The notes under the pieces were generated by a model that was given only the letters and a program-made list of their open reading frames with translations, was not told where the DNA came from and did not search any database. This document shows positions 1 through 7,768 of a stretch of 19,096 nucleotides of DNA, piece by piece; positions within the stretch are counted from its first letter, which is position 1; the number at the start of each line of letters is the position of its first letter. The DNA is taken from contig CAJUSE010000034.1 of NCBI GenBank assembly GCA_910588975.1, positions 1 to 19,096 of the forward strand, in the 5' to 3' direction. This DNA is from an uncultured Oscillospiraceae bacterium. GTDB taxonomy: Bacteria; Bacillota; Clostridia; Oscillospirales; Oscillospiraceae. Made by a program: the position numbers and the translations under genes.

Positions 1-2343
1 CTGGACGAGCGTGACTTCCCCTACGGCGTCATCACCGCCGCCGCCCTCCTGAACGACTACCACCCCATTGACCCGGAAAAGCCCTCCATCCCGGCGGATA
101 TCAAGCCTGGAGACAAGATGTTCGGTTCGGTGGAGTGTGCAGGGGTGGCAAATGTCTCTCCCTCTGGAGAGGGCAAATGGGAATGCACACTCATCCGCAC
201 GGAGGATGACGGACCCTGTGCCACTACTCTGGTAACCGACTGTCAGAATCTCCACAAGTGGGATCTGGTGGCTTACAACACAAAGACGAACACTATTTGT
301 ACCCTGGCCGACCTCCGGGCGGAGCAGAAGGAGTTCCCCAACTGCATCCCCGACGGCATCTTCGTCCTCCAGGAGAACTGCAAGCCCGGGGACAACATTA
401 AGACCGTCACCGGCCTGGACGACCACGTGGTGGAGTTTGAGATCACCCCCAACCGCCCCGACTGCCTCAGTGTGATCGGTCTGGCCCGGGAGGCGGCGGC
501 CACCTTCGACAGGCCCTGCCGCTTCCACCAGCCGGAGGTCAAGGGGGGCGGCGAGGGCGTCCTCCCCGAGCTGCTGGACGTGGAGACCCCCGACCCCGAG
601 CTGTGCCCCCGGTACACCGCCCGGATGGTGCGCAGTGTGAAAATCGGCCCCTCCCCCAAGTGGATGCGGGAGCGGCTGCGGGCCATGGGGGTCCGGCCCA
701 TCAACAACATCGTGGACATCACCAACTACGTCATGCTGGAGTACGGCCAGCCCATGCATGCCTTCGACTACCGCTACGTCTCCGGCGGGCATATCATCGT
801 CCGCCGGGCCGTGGAGGGAGAAAAGCTCACCACCCTGGATGGCAAGGAGCACACCCTGAACGCCAACCATCTGGTCATCGCCGACGAGACCAAGGCGGTG
901 GGCCTGGCCGGCATTATGGGCGGGCTCAACAGCGAGATCGTGGACGACACAGTGGACGTGGTCTTTGAGTCGGCCTGCTTCGACGGCACCTGTATCCGCA
1001 AGGGGGCTCTGGCCCTGGGCATGCGCACCGAGGCCAGTGCCAAGTACGAAAAGGGCCTGGACCCCATGAACACCCTCCCCGCTGTCGACCGGGCTTGCGA
1101 GCTGGTCGAACTGCTGGGCGCCGGTGAGGTGGTGGATGGCTGCATCGACATTCTCAACAACGTCCCCAACCCCTGGACCGTGATGATGGACCCGGATAAG
1201 GTCAACGCTCTGCTGGGCACCGACCTGGACCCAGTATATATGTACCAGCTGCTGGAGCGGGTAAACATTCTGACCAAGGAGCATGACTTCCCCAACGGCC
1301 CCGCCGAAGTGGTCATCCCCTCCTACCGGGGCGACGTGCGCCGGCTGGCCGACCTGGCCGAGGAGGTGGCCCGGCTCTACGGCTATAACGAGATCCCTTA
1401 CACCCTCATGCGGGGCCAGACCACCCGTGGGGGCTACTCCCCGGCGCAGCAGATGGAGCGCCGGCTGGGCGAGATCTGCCGCAGCGCCGGCTATGACGAG
1501 ATCATCACCTACTCCTTCATCTCTCCCTCCTACTACGACAAGATCCGCTGGGCCGAGGGCGATCCCCGCCGCCAGTCCTTCAAGATCCTGAACCCCCTGG
1601 GAGAGGACACCTCCATCATGCGCACCACCCTGCTGCCCTCCATGCTGGAGATCTTGACCCGCAACTACAACTACCGCAACGCCGTGGTCCGGCTTTACGA
1701 GGTGGGCAAAACCTACCTCCCCGGCGGCGAGGACGGCCTGGCCAACGAGGCCCGGGTCCTCTCTCTGGGTGCCTACGGCGGCGGCATGGATTTCTACGGC
1801 CTGAAGGGGCTGGTAGAGGCCATTCTGAAGGATCTGCGGTGCGAGGAGGTCCACTTCGAGCCCTGCGCCGACAATCCCTCCTACCACCCCGGGCGGTGCG
1901 CCCAGGTCTACGCCGGCGAGGCTCTGCTGGGTGTCTTTGGCCAGGTCCATCCCCTGGTGGCCAAAAACTATGGGGTGGACGACGCCCTCTACTGCGGCGA
2001 GCTGTCCTTTGAGGCCCTCTTTGCCGCCCAGGGCCCCGGGCGGGAGTATACCCCCCTTCCCAAGTTCCCCAACCTGACCCGGGACATCGCCCTGGTCTGC
2101 GACGAGTCCATCACTGTGGGCGCTCTGGAAAAGGCCATCCGCAAGGGGGCCAAGGGCCTGCTCAAGGAGGTCAAGCTGTTTGACATCTACCGGGGCACCG
2201 GCATCCCCGAGGGCAAAAAGAGCGTGGCCTTCAACCTCATTCTCCGCTCTGACGAGCGCTCCCTCACCAACCAGGAGGCCGATGAGGATGTCCAGAGCAT
2301 CCTGGCCACCCTGAAGGAGGAACTGGGGGTCGTGCTGCGGTAA
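1..2343 (+). CDS. pheT: Phenylalanine--tRNA ligase beta subunit, 5'-truncated by window edge
   Basis: This is the beta subunit of the alpha2-beta2 phenylalanyl-tRNA synthetase, which charges tRNA-Phe in the cytosol. The frame is open from base 1, so the start codon lies upstream; the ATG at 118 is internal. Of the 780 residues visible, GIFVLQENCKPGD (about 118-130) and EITPNRPDCLSVIGLAREAA (about 146-165) are the classic end of the tRNA-binding region. The B3/B4 editing region follows (INNIVDITNYVMLEYGQPMH, about 234-253), then B5 (about 395-475), the catalytic-like core (PLGEDTSIMRTTLLPSM, about 530) and a C-terminal FDX-ACB domain (about 686-780). Residues 9-116, between an N-terminal DERDFPY and the usual DGIFVL, are about 100 residues longer than family members normally have there. 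They look like an added OB-fold domain. pheS is presumably upstream, outside the window. Confidence 0.96.
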   Translation: MDERDFPYGVITAAALLNDYHPIDPEKPSIPADIKPGDKMFGSVECAGVANVSPSGEGKWECTLIRTEDDGPCATTLVTDCQNLHKWDLVAYNTKTNTICTLADLRAEQKEFPNCIPDGIFVLQENCKPGDNIKTVTGLDDHVVEFEITPNRPDCLSVIGLAREAAATFDRPCRFHQPEVKGGGEGVLPELLDVETPDPELCPRYTARMVRSVKIGPSPKWMRERLRAMGVRPINNIVDITNYVMLEYGQPMHAFDYRYVSGGHIIVRRAVEGEKLTTLDGKEHTLNANHLVIADETKAVGLAGIMGGLNSEIVDDTVDVVFESACFDGTCIRKGALALGMRTEASAKYEKGLDPMNTLPAVDRACELVELLGAGEVVDGCIDILNNVPNPWTVMMDPDKVNALLGTDLDPVYMYQLLERVNILTKEHDFPNGPAEVVIPSYRGDVRRLADLAEEVARLYGYNEIPYTLMRGQTTRGGYSPAQQMERRLGEICRSAGYDEIITYSFISPSYYDKIRWAEGDPRRQSFKILNPLGEDTSIMRTTLLPSMLEILTRNYNYRNAVVRLYEVGKTYLPGGEDGLANEARVLSLGAYGGGMDFYGLKGLVEAILKDLRCEEVHFEPCADNPSYHPGRCAQVYAGEALLGVFGQVHPLVAKNYGVDDALYCGELSFEALFAAQGPGREYTPLPKFPNLTRDIALVCDESITVGALEKAIRKGAKGLLKEVKLFDIYRGTGIPEGKKSVAFNLILRSDERSLTNQEADEDVQSILATLKEELGVVLR

Positions 2344-2401
2344 AATCCACAGCCGGAAATGTTACAGTTATAAAACATTTATAAATTTTCCCTTCTATCT
2401 C

Positions 2402-2430
2402 TTTACACCGCTCCTTTTTTCGAGTACAAT
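2402..2430 (+). promoter_or_regulatory. Sigma-A type promoter for ireB
   Basis: TTTACA at 2402-2407 and TACAAT at 2425-2430 are separated by 17 bp. The predicted start of transcription is about 2437, giving a leader of roughly 26 nt that holds the AAGGAGG ribosome site (2448-2454). No terminator hairpin is visible between pheT and this promoter, so readthrough from pheT is also possible. Confidence 0.75.
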
Positions 2431-2462
2431 CTTTCTTGTAACCTACCAAGGAGGTGTGACCC

Positions 2463-2714
2463 ATGGACGATATGGACCTGACACGGAGATTTAATATCCG
2501 CTATGAGAAGGACCAGGAGATCAAGGCGATCCTGACCTCGGTCTATGATGCTTTGAAGGAAAAGGGATACGACCCCATCAATCAGATCGTGGGCTACATT
2601 CTCTCTGAGGACCCCACCTATATCACCAACTACAACAATGCCCGCTCCCTCATCCGCCGGCTGGACCGGGATGAGCTGCTTCAGGAGCTGGTGAAGCAGT
2701 ATCTCTCCGACTGA
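2463..2714 (+). CDS. ireB: IreB family regulatory phosphoprotein (UPF0297)
   Basis: This is an 83-residue protein of the IreB/UPF0297 family, full length for the family. The sequence is characteristic: a short N-terminus containing DLTRRF, then YDALKEKGYDPINQIVGYIL (about 28-47) and SEDPTYITNYNNARSLIRR (about 48-66). In Enterococcus faecalis IreB is phosphorylated on N-terminal threonines by the PASTA kinase IreK and affects cephalosporin resistance. T7 here is in a comparable position, but its phosphorylation is inferred. The start is set by AAGGAGG eight bases upstream. The gene has its own promoter and a strong terminator, so it appears monocistronic; in many Firmicutes it is followed by ruvX/yqgF and yrzB, which are absent here. 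Confidence 0.93.
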   Translation: MDDMDLTRRFNIRYEKDQEIKAILTSVYDALKEKGYDPINQIVGYILSEDPTYITNYNNARSLIRRLDRDELLQELVKQYLSD

Positions 2715-2725
2715 TAAGCAGCAAC

Positions 2726-2758
2726 AAAGGGCGCACCCGGTTTCGGGTGCGCCCTTTT
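2726..2758. terminator. Bidirectional intrinsic terminator (ireB / esterase)
   Basis: A 13-bp perfect stem (2726-2738 with 2745-2757) has a GGTTTC loop. It is rich in G and C, with T residues on the right and A residues on the left. It sits between convergent ireB (ends 2714) and the minus-strand esterase (ends 2785) and can serve both. Confidence 0.9.
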
Positions 2759-2784
2759 CATACCTGTTTGACAGAAGGCCCGCC

Positions 2785-3630
2785 TTAAAACTCGTTGCCC
2801 TTCTTGTCCTTCTCTGTAACTCCGAAGAAGTCCAGGGCGTGCTGGATGCTCAAATCCCAGAAACGCCACTCGTGGGTATAGCCCTTGACCTCCTCCAGCA
2901 CGATGTCGTCCATGTGCATCTTCTGAGTGTGCTTTTTCCATGCCTTGAAGCCGGGATAGAGGAAGTCCTCCTTGCCGCAGGAGAAGTAGAGCCGGGGCAG
3001 TCGGGTCCCCTTCTCATAGGCCTCGGTGATAATGCGCCAGGTGTTCTGGGCCCCGGCCAGATAGGCCTCCTCGCCGCCGGCGTTGGCAATGGCGTTGGCC
3101 CGGCGCTTGGCGGCTCCGGGCATGATCTCGCTCCCCCGGGGCATGGCCATGGCCTCAGGGGCGGTGGGGGGAGCAGACAGGGCGGCCACAGCGGCGAACC
3201 TGTCCGGGTTATTCACCCCCAGCATGGTGGCCCCAAAGCCGCCCATAGACAGCCCGGCGATGAAGTTGTCCTCCCGCCGGGGAGAGGCGGGCAGCCAGTT
3301 GTGGACCAGGGGCATGAGCTCGTCCAGAATAAAGCGGTAGGGATCATAGCCTGTGGCAAAACCCTCCCAGGCCACATAGTCGCTGTTCAGGGCGGAGGGC
3401 ATGACCACGATGAGGTCATTTTCACAGGCGTATAGCTCAATGTTGCTCTTGCGGATCCAGTCGGTGTAGTCCCCGAAGGTGCCGTGGAGGAGCCAAAGGA
3501 CGGGATACTTCTTCCCCTTCTCATAGAATTCCCTGGCCTCCACCGTCCGGGCCCGGTCGGGCAGAATGACCAGCACGTCGGTGTTGTTCTGCAGGTATTG
3601 GCTTTCAAAGTTCAGGTGGACCAGCGCCAT
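2785..3630 (-). CDS. Esterase, alpha/beta hydrolase (esterase D / tributyrin esterase-like)
   Basis: This 281-residue putative serine esterase belongs to the esterase-D/antigen-85-like branch of the alpha/beta hydrolases. Visible motifs are the oxyanion strand YPVLWLLHGTFGDYTDW (42-58), the nucleophile elbow GLSMGG (126-131, Ser128), the acid in CGKEDFLY (Asp222) and the histidine in GYTHEWRFWD (His253), in the right order. There is no signal peptide, so it is probably cytosolic. The closest well-known relatives are short-chain (tributyrin-type) esterases, but the physiological substrate cannot be read from sequence. The ATG at 3630 is preceded by AAGGAGGA. It is second in an operon, 46 bp after the other hydrolase, with a small GC hairpin (3658-3670) in the gap. 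Confidence 0.88.
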   Translation of the reverse strand: MALVHLNFESQYLQNNTDVLVILPDRARTVEAREFYEKGKKYPVLWLLHGTFGDYTDWIRKSNIELYACENDLIVVMPSALNSDYVAWEGFATGYDPYRFILDELMPLVHNWLPASPRREDNFIAGLSMGGFGATMLGVNNPDRFAAVAALSAPPTAPEAMAMPRGSEIMPGAAKRRANAIANAGGEEAYLAGAQNTWRIITEAYEKGTRLPRLYFSCGKEDFLYPGFKAWKKHTQKMHMDDIVLEEVKGYTHEWRFWDLSIQHALDFFGVTEKDKKGNEF

Positions 3631-3676
3631 AGTATGTTCCTCCTTTTATATTTTCATGGGGCCTCGCCCCTTGGGC

Positions 3677-4585
3677 TTACAGGTGTTCCTCCAGCCAGGC
3701 CAGGGTGTCGGCAAAGACCTCCTCCCGGTTGATCTCGTTGAGCATCTCGTGCCGGCCGCCGGGGTAGAGCTTCATACGCACGTCCTTGACCCCCACATCC
3801 CGGAACCACCCGGCCACCTTCCTGACCCCCTTCCCCATGGCCCCCACCGGGTCGGCATCCCCGGCAAAGAGGTAGACGGGGGTATCCTTATCCATCTTCT
3901 GAAGGTTGGCCCGCTTGCCCAAATACTGCAATCCCCTCATCATGGCGTGGTTCATCCCCGCCGTGGTTCGGAAATTGCAGTAGGGGTCAGCCAGATAGGC
4001 GTCCACCACCCCGGTGTCCCGGCAGATCCAGTCGGCCACGGTGCGGTTGGGGGCAAATTTTTTGTTGTAGGCCCCGATGGACAAATCATAAAACAGCTTG
4101 TTCACCTTGTGGGGATCTCCCAGCCCTGTGACGAATTTGCCCAGGGCCACGGTGGCCGCCGGCTCCTGGCCGGTGCCCGACAGGATGCAGCCGGTCAGCG
4201 TGCCGGGGTAGTCAATGAGGTAGGTCCGGGCCACAAAGGAACCCATGGAGTGTCCCAGCAGGAAGTAGGGCTTGCCGGGAAAACGCTCTCCCACTGTGGT
4301 GCGCAGGGTGCGCACGTCCTTCACCAGGTCCCACCAGTTTTCAAAATAGCCAAACTCACTGTCGTCCTTGGCAGTCTGGCCGTGGCCCAGATGGTCGTTT
4401 CCGGTGACCGCAAAGCCCTGGCTGGCCAGATAGAGGGCGAAGGGCTCATAGCGCAGGATATATTCGCAGATTCCGTGGACCAGCTGGACCACCCCCCGCA
4501 CCTCCCCTTCGGGCAGCCACAGGACGGCGTGGACCTGGTGATCGCCCTCGGCAGATGGAAAGGTAAATTCCTCCCGATTTATCAT
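3677..4585 (-). CDS. Alpha/beta hydrolase, lysophospholipase / monoacylglycerol lipase-like
   Basis: This 302-residue serine hydrolase belongs to the Hydrolase_4 (lysophospholipase/monoacylglycerol lipase) group. It shows the oxyanion motif VQLVHGICEY (33-42), the nucleophile elbow GHSMGS (111-116, Ser113), a candidate acid in AGDADPVG (Asp245) and the catalytic histidine in PGGRHEMLNE (His279). The GNDHLGHGQT stretch (62-71) is also typical of the group. No signal peptide or membrane segment is seen. It probably cleaves acyl chains from glycerol or lysophospholipids, but this is family-level inference. TAGGAGGA precedes the ATG. It is first gene of a two-hydrolase operon driven by the promoter at 4626-4654 and is divergent from pepT. 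Confidence 0.88.
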   Translation of the reverse strand: MINREEFTFPSAEGDHQVHAVLWLPEGEVRGVVQLVHGICEYILRYEPFALYLASQGFAVTGNDHLGHGQTAKDDSEFGYFENWWDLVKDVRTLRTTVGERFPGKPYFLLGHSMGSFVARTYLIDYPGTLTGCILSGTGQEPAATVALGKFVTGLGDPHKVNKLFYDLSIGAYNKKFAPNRTVADWICRDTGVVDAYLADPYCNFRTTAGMNHAMMRGLQYLGKRANLQKMDKDTPVYLFAGDADPVGAMGKGVRKVAGWFRDVGVKDVRMKLYPGGRHEMLNEINREEVFADTLAWLEEHL

Positions 4586-4604
4586 GGAAAAATCCTCCTA
4601 ACTA

Positions 4605-4613
4605 TGCTATACT
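4605..4613 (+). promoter_or_regulatory. Extended -10 element, candidate pepT promoter
   Basis: TGCTATACT is an extended -10 (TGn plus TATACT at 4608-4613). The -35 region at 17 bp (4585-4590, TGGAAA) is weak. The predicted start near 4620 would give a leader of about 67 nt containing a CCCCCG/CGGGGG hairpin (4645-4660). This is the best visible candidate for pepT, but only one element is convincing. Confidence 0.45.
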
Positions 4614-4625
4614 TTCAGTATCTCC

Positions 4626-4654
4626 ATTGTAACGGGAAAGCACGCCCCCGTCAA
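4626..4654 (-). promoter_or_regulatory. Sigma-A type promoter for the hydrolase operon
   Basis: Read on the minus strand, TTGACG (4654-4649) and TACAAT (4631-4626) are separated by exactly 17 bp. Transcription should begin near 4619 and proceed left, giving a leader of about 34 nt with TAGGAGGA before the ATG at 4585. The -35 box lies inside the GC hairpin that would be part of the pepT leader on the other strand. Confidence 0.75.
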
Positions 4655-4686
4655 CGGGGGAAATGTGAACAGAAGGGAAGATTTTT

Positions 4687-5895
4687 ATGAACGTATTGGA
4701 TCGGTTCCTGAAGTATGTCACCTTTGACACCCAGTCTGACGAGTATTCCACCACCGCCCCCTCCACCGAAAAGCAGAAGGTGCTGGGCCAGGCCCTGGCC
4801 GAGGAATTGGCCGCTCTGGGGCTGGAAAATGCCCACATGGACGAGTTTGGCTATGTCTACGGCTGGCTCCCCGCCACCGCCGGCCGGGAGAGCGTGCCCA
4901 CCCTGGGCTTCATCGCCCACATGGACACCGCCCCCTCCGCCCCCGGCGCCAACGTGAAGCCCCGTGTGATCCACTACGAGGGGGGCGACGTGGTCCTCAA
5001 CCCCGACATGGTCATGCGGGAGAGTGAGTTCTCCTTCCTGGGCCGGATGGTGGGCCAGGACCTGGTGGTCACCGACGGCACCACCCTTCTGGGGGCCGAC
5101 GACAAGGCGGGCATTGCCGAGATCATGACCGCCGTGGCCCATCTGGCCGCCCATCCCGAGCTGCCCCACGGCCGCATCGCCGTGGCCTTCACCCCCGACG
5201 AGGAGATTGGCCGGGGCACCGACCACTTCGACGTGCCCGGCTTTGGAGCCACCGCCGCCTACACCGTGGACGGCGGCACCATCGGGGGCATTGAGTACGA
5301 AAACTTCAACGCCGCCGCTGCCGCCGTCACCGTCCACGGCTTCAACATCCATCCCGGCTCGGCCAAAAACAAGATGCGCTCGGCCATCCTCATGGCCATT
5401 GAGTTCAACTCCATGCTGCCCCCGGCCATGATCCCCGCCCACACCGAGGGCTTCGAGGGCTTCTTCCACCTGGGCCACATGGCGGGGGACGAGACCACCG
5501 CCACCCTGGAATACATTGTCCGGGACCACGACATGGCCAAGTTCGAGGAGAAAAAGGAGATGCTCCGGGACATTGCCGCCTACCTGAACAAGAAGTACGG
5601 GGCGGGCACAGTGGAGCTGGAGCTGCGGGACCAGTACTTCAACATGAAGAAGGAACTGGCCGGGCATATGTACCTCATCGACCGGGCCAATGAGGCCTAT
5701 CGGAAGATTGGGGTGGAGCCCCACAGCGTGGCCATCCGGGGCGGCACCGACGGGGCCATGCTGTCCTACAAGGGCCTCCCCTGCCCCAACCTGTCCACCG
5801 GCGGCTATAACGCCCACGGCCCTATGGAGTTCGCCAGCGTCCAGGAGATGGAGCAGATGGTCCAGGTCCTCCTCACCCTCATGCAGGCCGAATAA
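4687..5895 (+). CDS. pepT: Peptidase T (tripeptide aminopeptidase)
   Basis: PepT is a cytosolic zinc aminopeptidase (M20B) that removes the N-terminal residue of tripeptides. The 402 residues are full length. The metal and catalytic residues expected from the family are all visible: HMDTAP (His78, Asp80), GADDKAGIAE (Asp139), the catalytic glutamate and ligand in DEEIGRG (Glu172, Glu173), YTVDGG (Asp195) and the late histidine in YNAHGPMEF (His377). The ribosome site, AGAAGGGA at 4671-4678, is weaker than in neighbouring genes. The gene is transcribed alone and ends at the bidirectional terminator 5919-5956. With the M28 peptidase and the amidohydrolase it suggests use of peptides. Confidence 0.95.
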   Translation: MNVLDRFLKYVTFDTQSDEYSTTAPSTEKQKVLGQALAEELAALGLENAHMDEFGYVYGWLPATAGRESVPTLGFIAHMDTAPSAPGANVKPRVIHYEGGDVVLNPDMVMRESEFSFLGRMVGQDLVVTDGTTLLGADDKAGIAEIMTAVAHLAAHPELPHGRIAVAFTPDEEIGRGTDHFDVPGFGATAAYTVDGGTIGGIEYENFNAAAAAVTVHGFNIHPGSAKNKMRSAILMAIEFNSMLPPAMIPAHTEGFEGFFHLGHMAGDETTATLEYIVRDHDMAKFEEKKEMLRDIAAYLNKKYGAGTVELELRDQYFNMKKELAGHMYLIDRANEAYRKIGVEPHSVAIRGGTDGAMLSYKGLPCPNLSTGGYNAHGPMEFASVQEMEQMVQVLLTLMQAE

Positions 5896-5918
5896 ACGCC
5901 CCGCCCCATCCAACACGC

Positions 5919-5956
5919 AAAAAGGCCGGTATTCCGCACAGGATACCGGCCTTTTT
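5919..5956. terminator. Bidirectional terminator between pepT and amidohydrolase
   Basis: A 14-bp perfect stem (5919-5932 with 5943-5956) begins AAAAAGGCCGG and ends CCGGCCTTTTT, so a T run follows the GC stem on both strands. It separates two convergent genes. Confidence 0.92.
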
Positions 5957-5977
5957 CCGCCTTTTCAGGAAGAAAAC

Positions 5978-7276
5978 TCACATAAACTTGTCCAGCTCTT
6001 CCTCAATGGCCGGATCTTTTTTCACCTTGGGGTCCCGGACCAGCTGGCCCCGGGCCATAACCATATGGGGATAGCGCAGAGCCCGCAGGTCCTCCATGGG
6101 GTTGCCCACGGTGATGAGCAGGTCGGCGCATTTGCCCACCTCCACCGTCCCCGTCACCTCTCCCAGGCCCAGCAGACCGGCGTTCACCGCCGTGGCGGTG
6201 TGGAGGGCAAAGGCGTTGGACACGCCGCAGAACTTGTGGAAGTAGTTGACCTCCCGCCACATATCGTAGTGGGTGATAAAGGGGCAGCCGGTGTCTGTAC
6301 CCAGTCCCACAGGGATCCCCTGGTCCAGGCAGGTCTTGGCGCAGTTGATGATGCCCTGGAACAGCACCTCTCCGTTGTACTTCTCCACCTCGTTGACGTG
6401 GCTCACCGCCGGGTCAAAGAGGGCGTAGGGCACGGCAGGAGAGAAGGTTGCCACATGACAGGCCCCGGTGCTGCGGAACAGAGCCATCATCTCCTCGGTT
6501 GGCTCGGCTCCATGCTCAATAGAGTCCACCCCATTCTCCAATGCCACGATGACGCCGGCGGGGCTCTCCACATGGGCGGCCACCTTCAGCCCCAGCCGAT
6601 GGGCCTCCTCACAGGCGGCCTTGACATACGCAGGGGGCATCTTCAGCTCCCCCGGCTCCCCCTTCACCGTGGCGTCCAGCACGCCGCCGGTGATCATCAG
6701 CTTGATGAGATCCACCCCTTCTCCGGCGATCTTGCCCACCAGGGCCACCGCCTCCTCCATGGTGGTGGCGGCGTAGGCCACCGAGCCCGCCATGTGCCCA
6801 CCGGGCACCGACACCGCCATATTGGAGGCCAGGATGCGGGGGCCTACCGCCTTGCCCTGGGCAATGCGGTCCCGAATGGTGGTGTCCAGGTCGGCGATGC
6901 CGCCCACCGTGCGCAGGGTGGTAACCCCGCTCATAAGCTCGGTCCTGGCATATCCCTCACACATAGCCTGGGCGATACGCTTGAGCATGGCGTTGGAGGT
7001 CATGGTCTTAGCCAGCTTGTTGTTGTCCGTTTTCTTTCCCGGCTTGGGGGGCTTTCCTCCGGCAGGCAGATGGACATGGAGGTTCACAAGGCCGGGCATG
7101 AGGTACTTGCCCGCCAGATCCACCACCTCGCAGCCGGCCAGAGTGCTCTCCTCCACCTGGGCAGCATCCAAAATAGCTGTAATGTTCTCCCCCTCCACAA
7201 GGACCACCTTGTTGGGCTGGGGTGTCATATCGGCCGAGCCGTCTAAAATGGTAGCGTTGGTAAAGGCGTATTTCAT
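5978..7276 (-). CDS. Metal-dependent amidohydrolase, imidazolonepropionase/prolidase-like
   Basis: This 432-residue member of the amidohydrolase superfamily has an imidazolonepropionase-like layout. Metal-site residues are visible in order: HVH (His67, His69) after the PGLVNLHVHLP strand, a probable carboxylated lysine in IKLMITGG (Lys192), His235 (VAAHVES), His255 (SIEHGAE) and Asp328 (GLGTDTG). The N- and C-terminal strands (MKYAFTNATILDG and ADLLITVGNPMEDL) form the usual small beta-sandwich. Related proteins include Xaa-Pro and Xaa-Arg dipeptidases as well as deaminase-like enzymes, so the substrate is open. A GAGGAG ribosome site precedes the ATG. No histidine-degradation gene is nearby, which argues against hutI itself. 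The gene appears monocistronic. Confidence 0.88.
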   Translation of the reverse strand: MKYAFTNATILDGSADMTPQPNKVVLVEGENITAILDAAQVEESTLAGCEVVDLAGKYLMPGLVNLHVHLPAGGKPPKPGKKTDNNKLAKTMTSNAMLKRIAQAMCEGYARTELMSGVTTLRTVGGIADLDTTIRDRIAQGKAVGPRILASNMAVSVPGGHMAGSVAYAATTMEEAVALVGKIAGEGVDLIKLMITGGVLDATVKGEPGELKMPPAYVKAACEEAHRLGLKVAAHVESPAGVIVALENGVDSIEHGAEPTEEMMALFRSTGACHVATFSPAVPYALFDPAVSHVNEVEKYNGEVLFQGIINCAKTCLDQGIPVGLGTDTGCPFITHYDMWREVNYFHKFCGVSNAFALHTATAVNAGLLGLGEVTGTVEVGKCADLLITVGNPMEDLRALRYPHMVMARGQLVRDPKVKKDPAIEEELDKFM

Positions 7277-7334
7277 GGTAAAAACTCCTCTCTATGCCGG
7301 CAAAAAGGCCACCGGACCGCAGATTTCTGCTGTC

Positions 7335-7363
7335 AGAATAGCAAATTTGGGGCATAAAATCAA
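7335..7363 (-). promoter_or_regulatory. Sigma-A type promoter for the amidohydrolase
   Basis: On the minus strand TTGATT (7363-7358) and TATTCT (7340-7335) are separated by 17 bp. The expected start is about 7328, leaving a leader of roughly 50 nt before the ATG at 7276. Confidence 0.7.
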
Positions 7364-7487
7364 GGTTTTTCCCGTTTTTGGAGGAGAGTTTCCCCTCTAA
7401 CAAAGCCGTTTTTTTCCAAAAAAACACGAAAAAAGCGGCTTCAAAACTCTTTTAGCCTATTTTTATTTTGAAAAATAAAGTAAATGC

Positions 7488-7516
7488 TTGATTTTTAGCA
7501 ATGGGTATGCTACACT
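7488..7516 (+). promoter_or_regulatory. Candidate promoter for the hybrid sensor kinase
   Basis: TTGATT (7488-7493) and TACACT (7511-7516) have a 17-bp spacer, and TGC directly precedes the -10 as an extended element. Its start near 7523 would give a leader of about 245 nt. A weaker alternative, TTGCCA (7643-7648) with TTATGA (7666-7671), would shorten the leader to about 90 nt. Confidence 0.55.
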
Positions 7517-7522
7517 TTTGTT

Positions 7523-7768
7523 TAAGAATGCCATATTTCACATGATTTAGTTTCGAAATCTTTTGGCAAAATGTCGATTCCATACCCCTGAAGGCCGAGG
7601 GGGCGTGGGCGGCATATATTTTTACTGCTTTTTGGATACAAATTGCCACTTTATGTTAAAAAACCTTATGAAACTGTCCCCACCCTCCACAGGGGACAGC
7701 GGGAAGGTAGCGCCGGCCGCCGGCCGGACCATTGAAGTGACACGACTTCACCCGAAGGAGGACTCCTT
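7523..7768 (+). other. Structured leader region before the hybrid kinase
   Basis: No gene is visible in the 7277-7768 gap. Its right half holds several possible hairpins: 7580-7608 (CCCCT/AGGGG core, extended by CCA/TGG), 7674-7699 (8-bp perfect stem CTGTCCCC/GGGGACAG), the self-complementary GC block at 7712-7727, and 7733-7750 (TGAAGT/ACTTCA) ending just before the AAGGAGG ribosome site (7755-7761). I do not recognise a known riboswitch class. The left half (7390-7490) is AT-rich, with an imperfect AAGCCG...CGGCTT inverted repeat at about 7402-7440. Confidence 0.4.

Noticed and set aside
4651..5916. 421-codon antisense open frame opposite pepT
   Set aside because: Composition is dominated by Gly, His and Val from GC-rich complementary codons. 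pepT on the other strand has full catalytic motifs.
5690..7246. 518-codon plus-strand frame opposite the amidohydrolase
   Set aside because: It is a shadow of the minus-strand gene, crosses the bidirectional terminator and has no ribosome site or domain.
7523..7768. Known riboswitch (cyclic di-GMP, cobalamin, T-box) in the kinase leader
   Set aside because: None of the conserved core motifs of these classes could be found by eye; only generic hairpins are visible.
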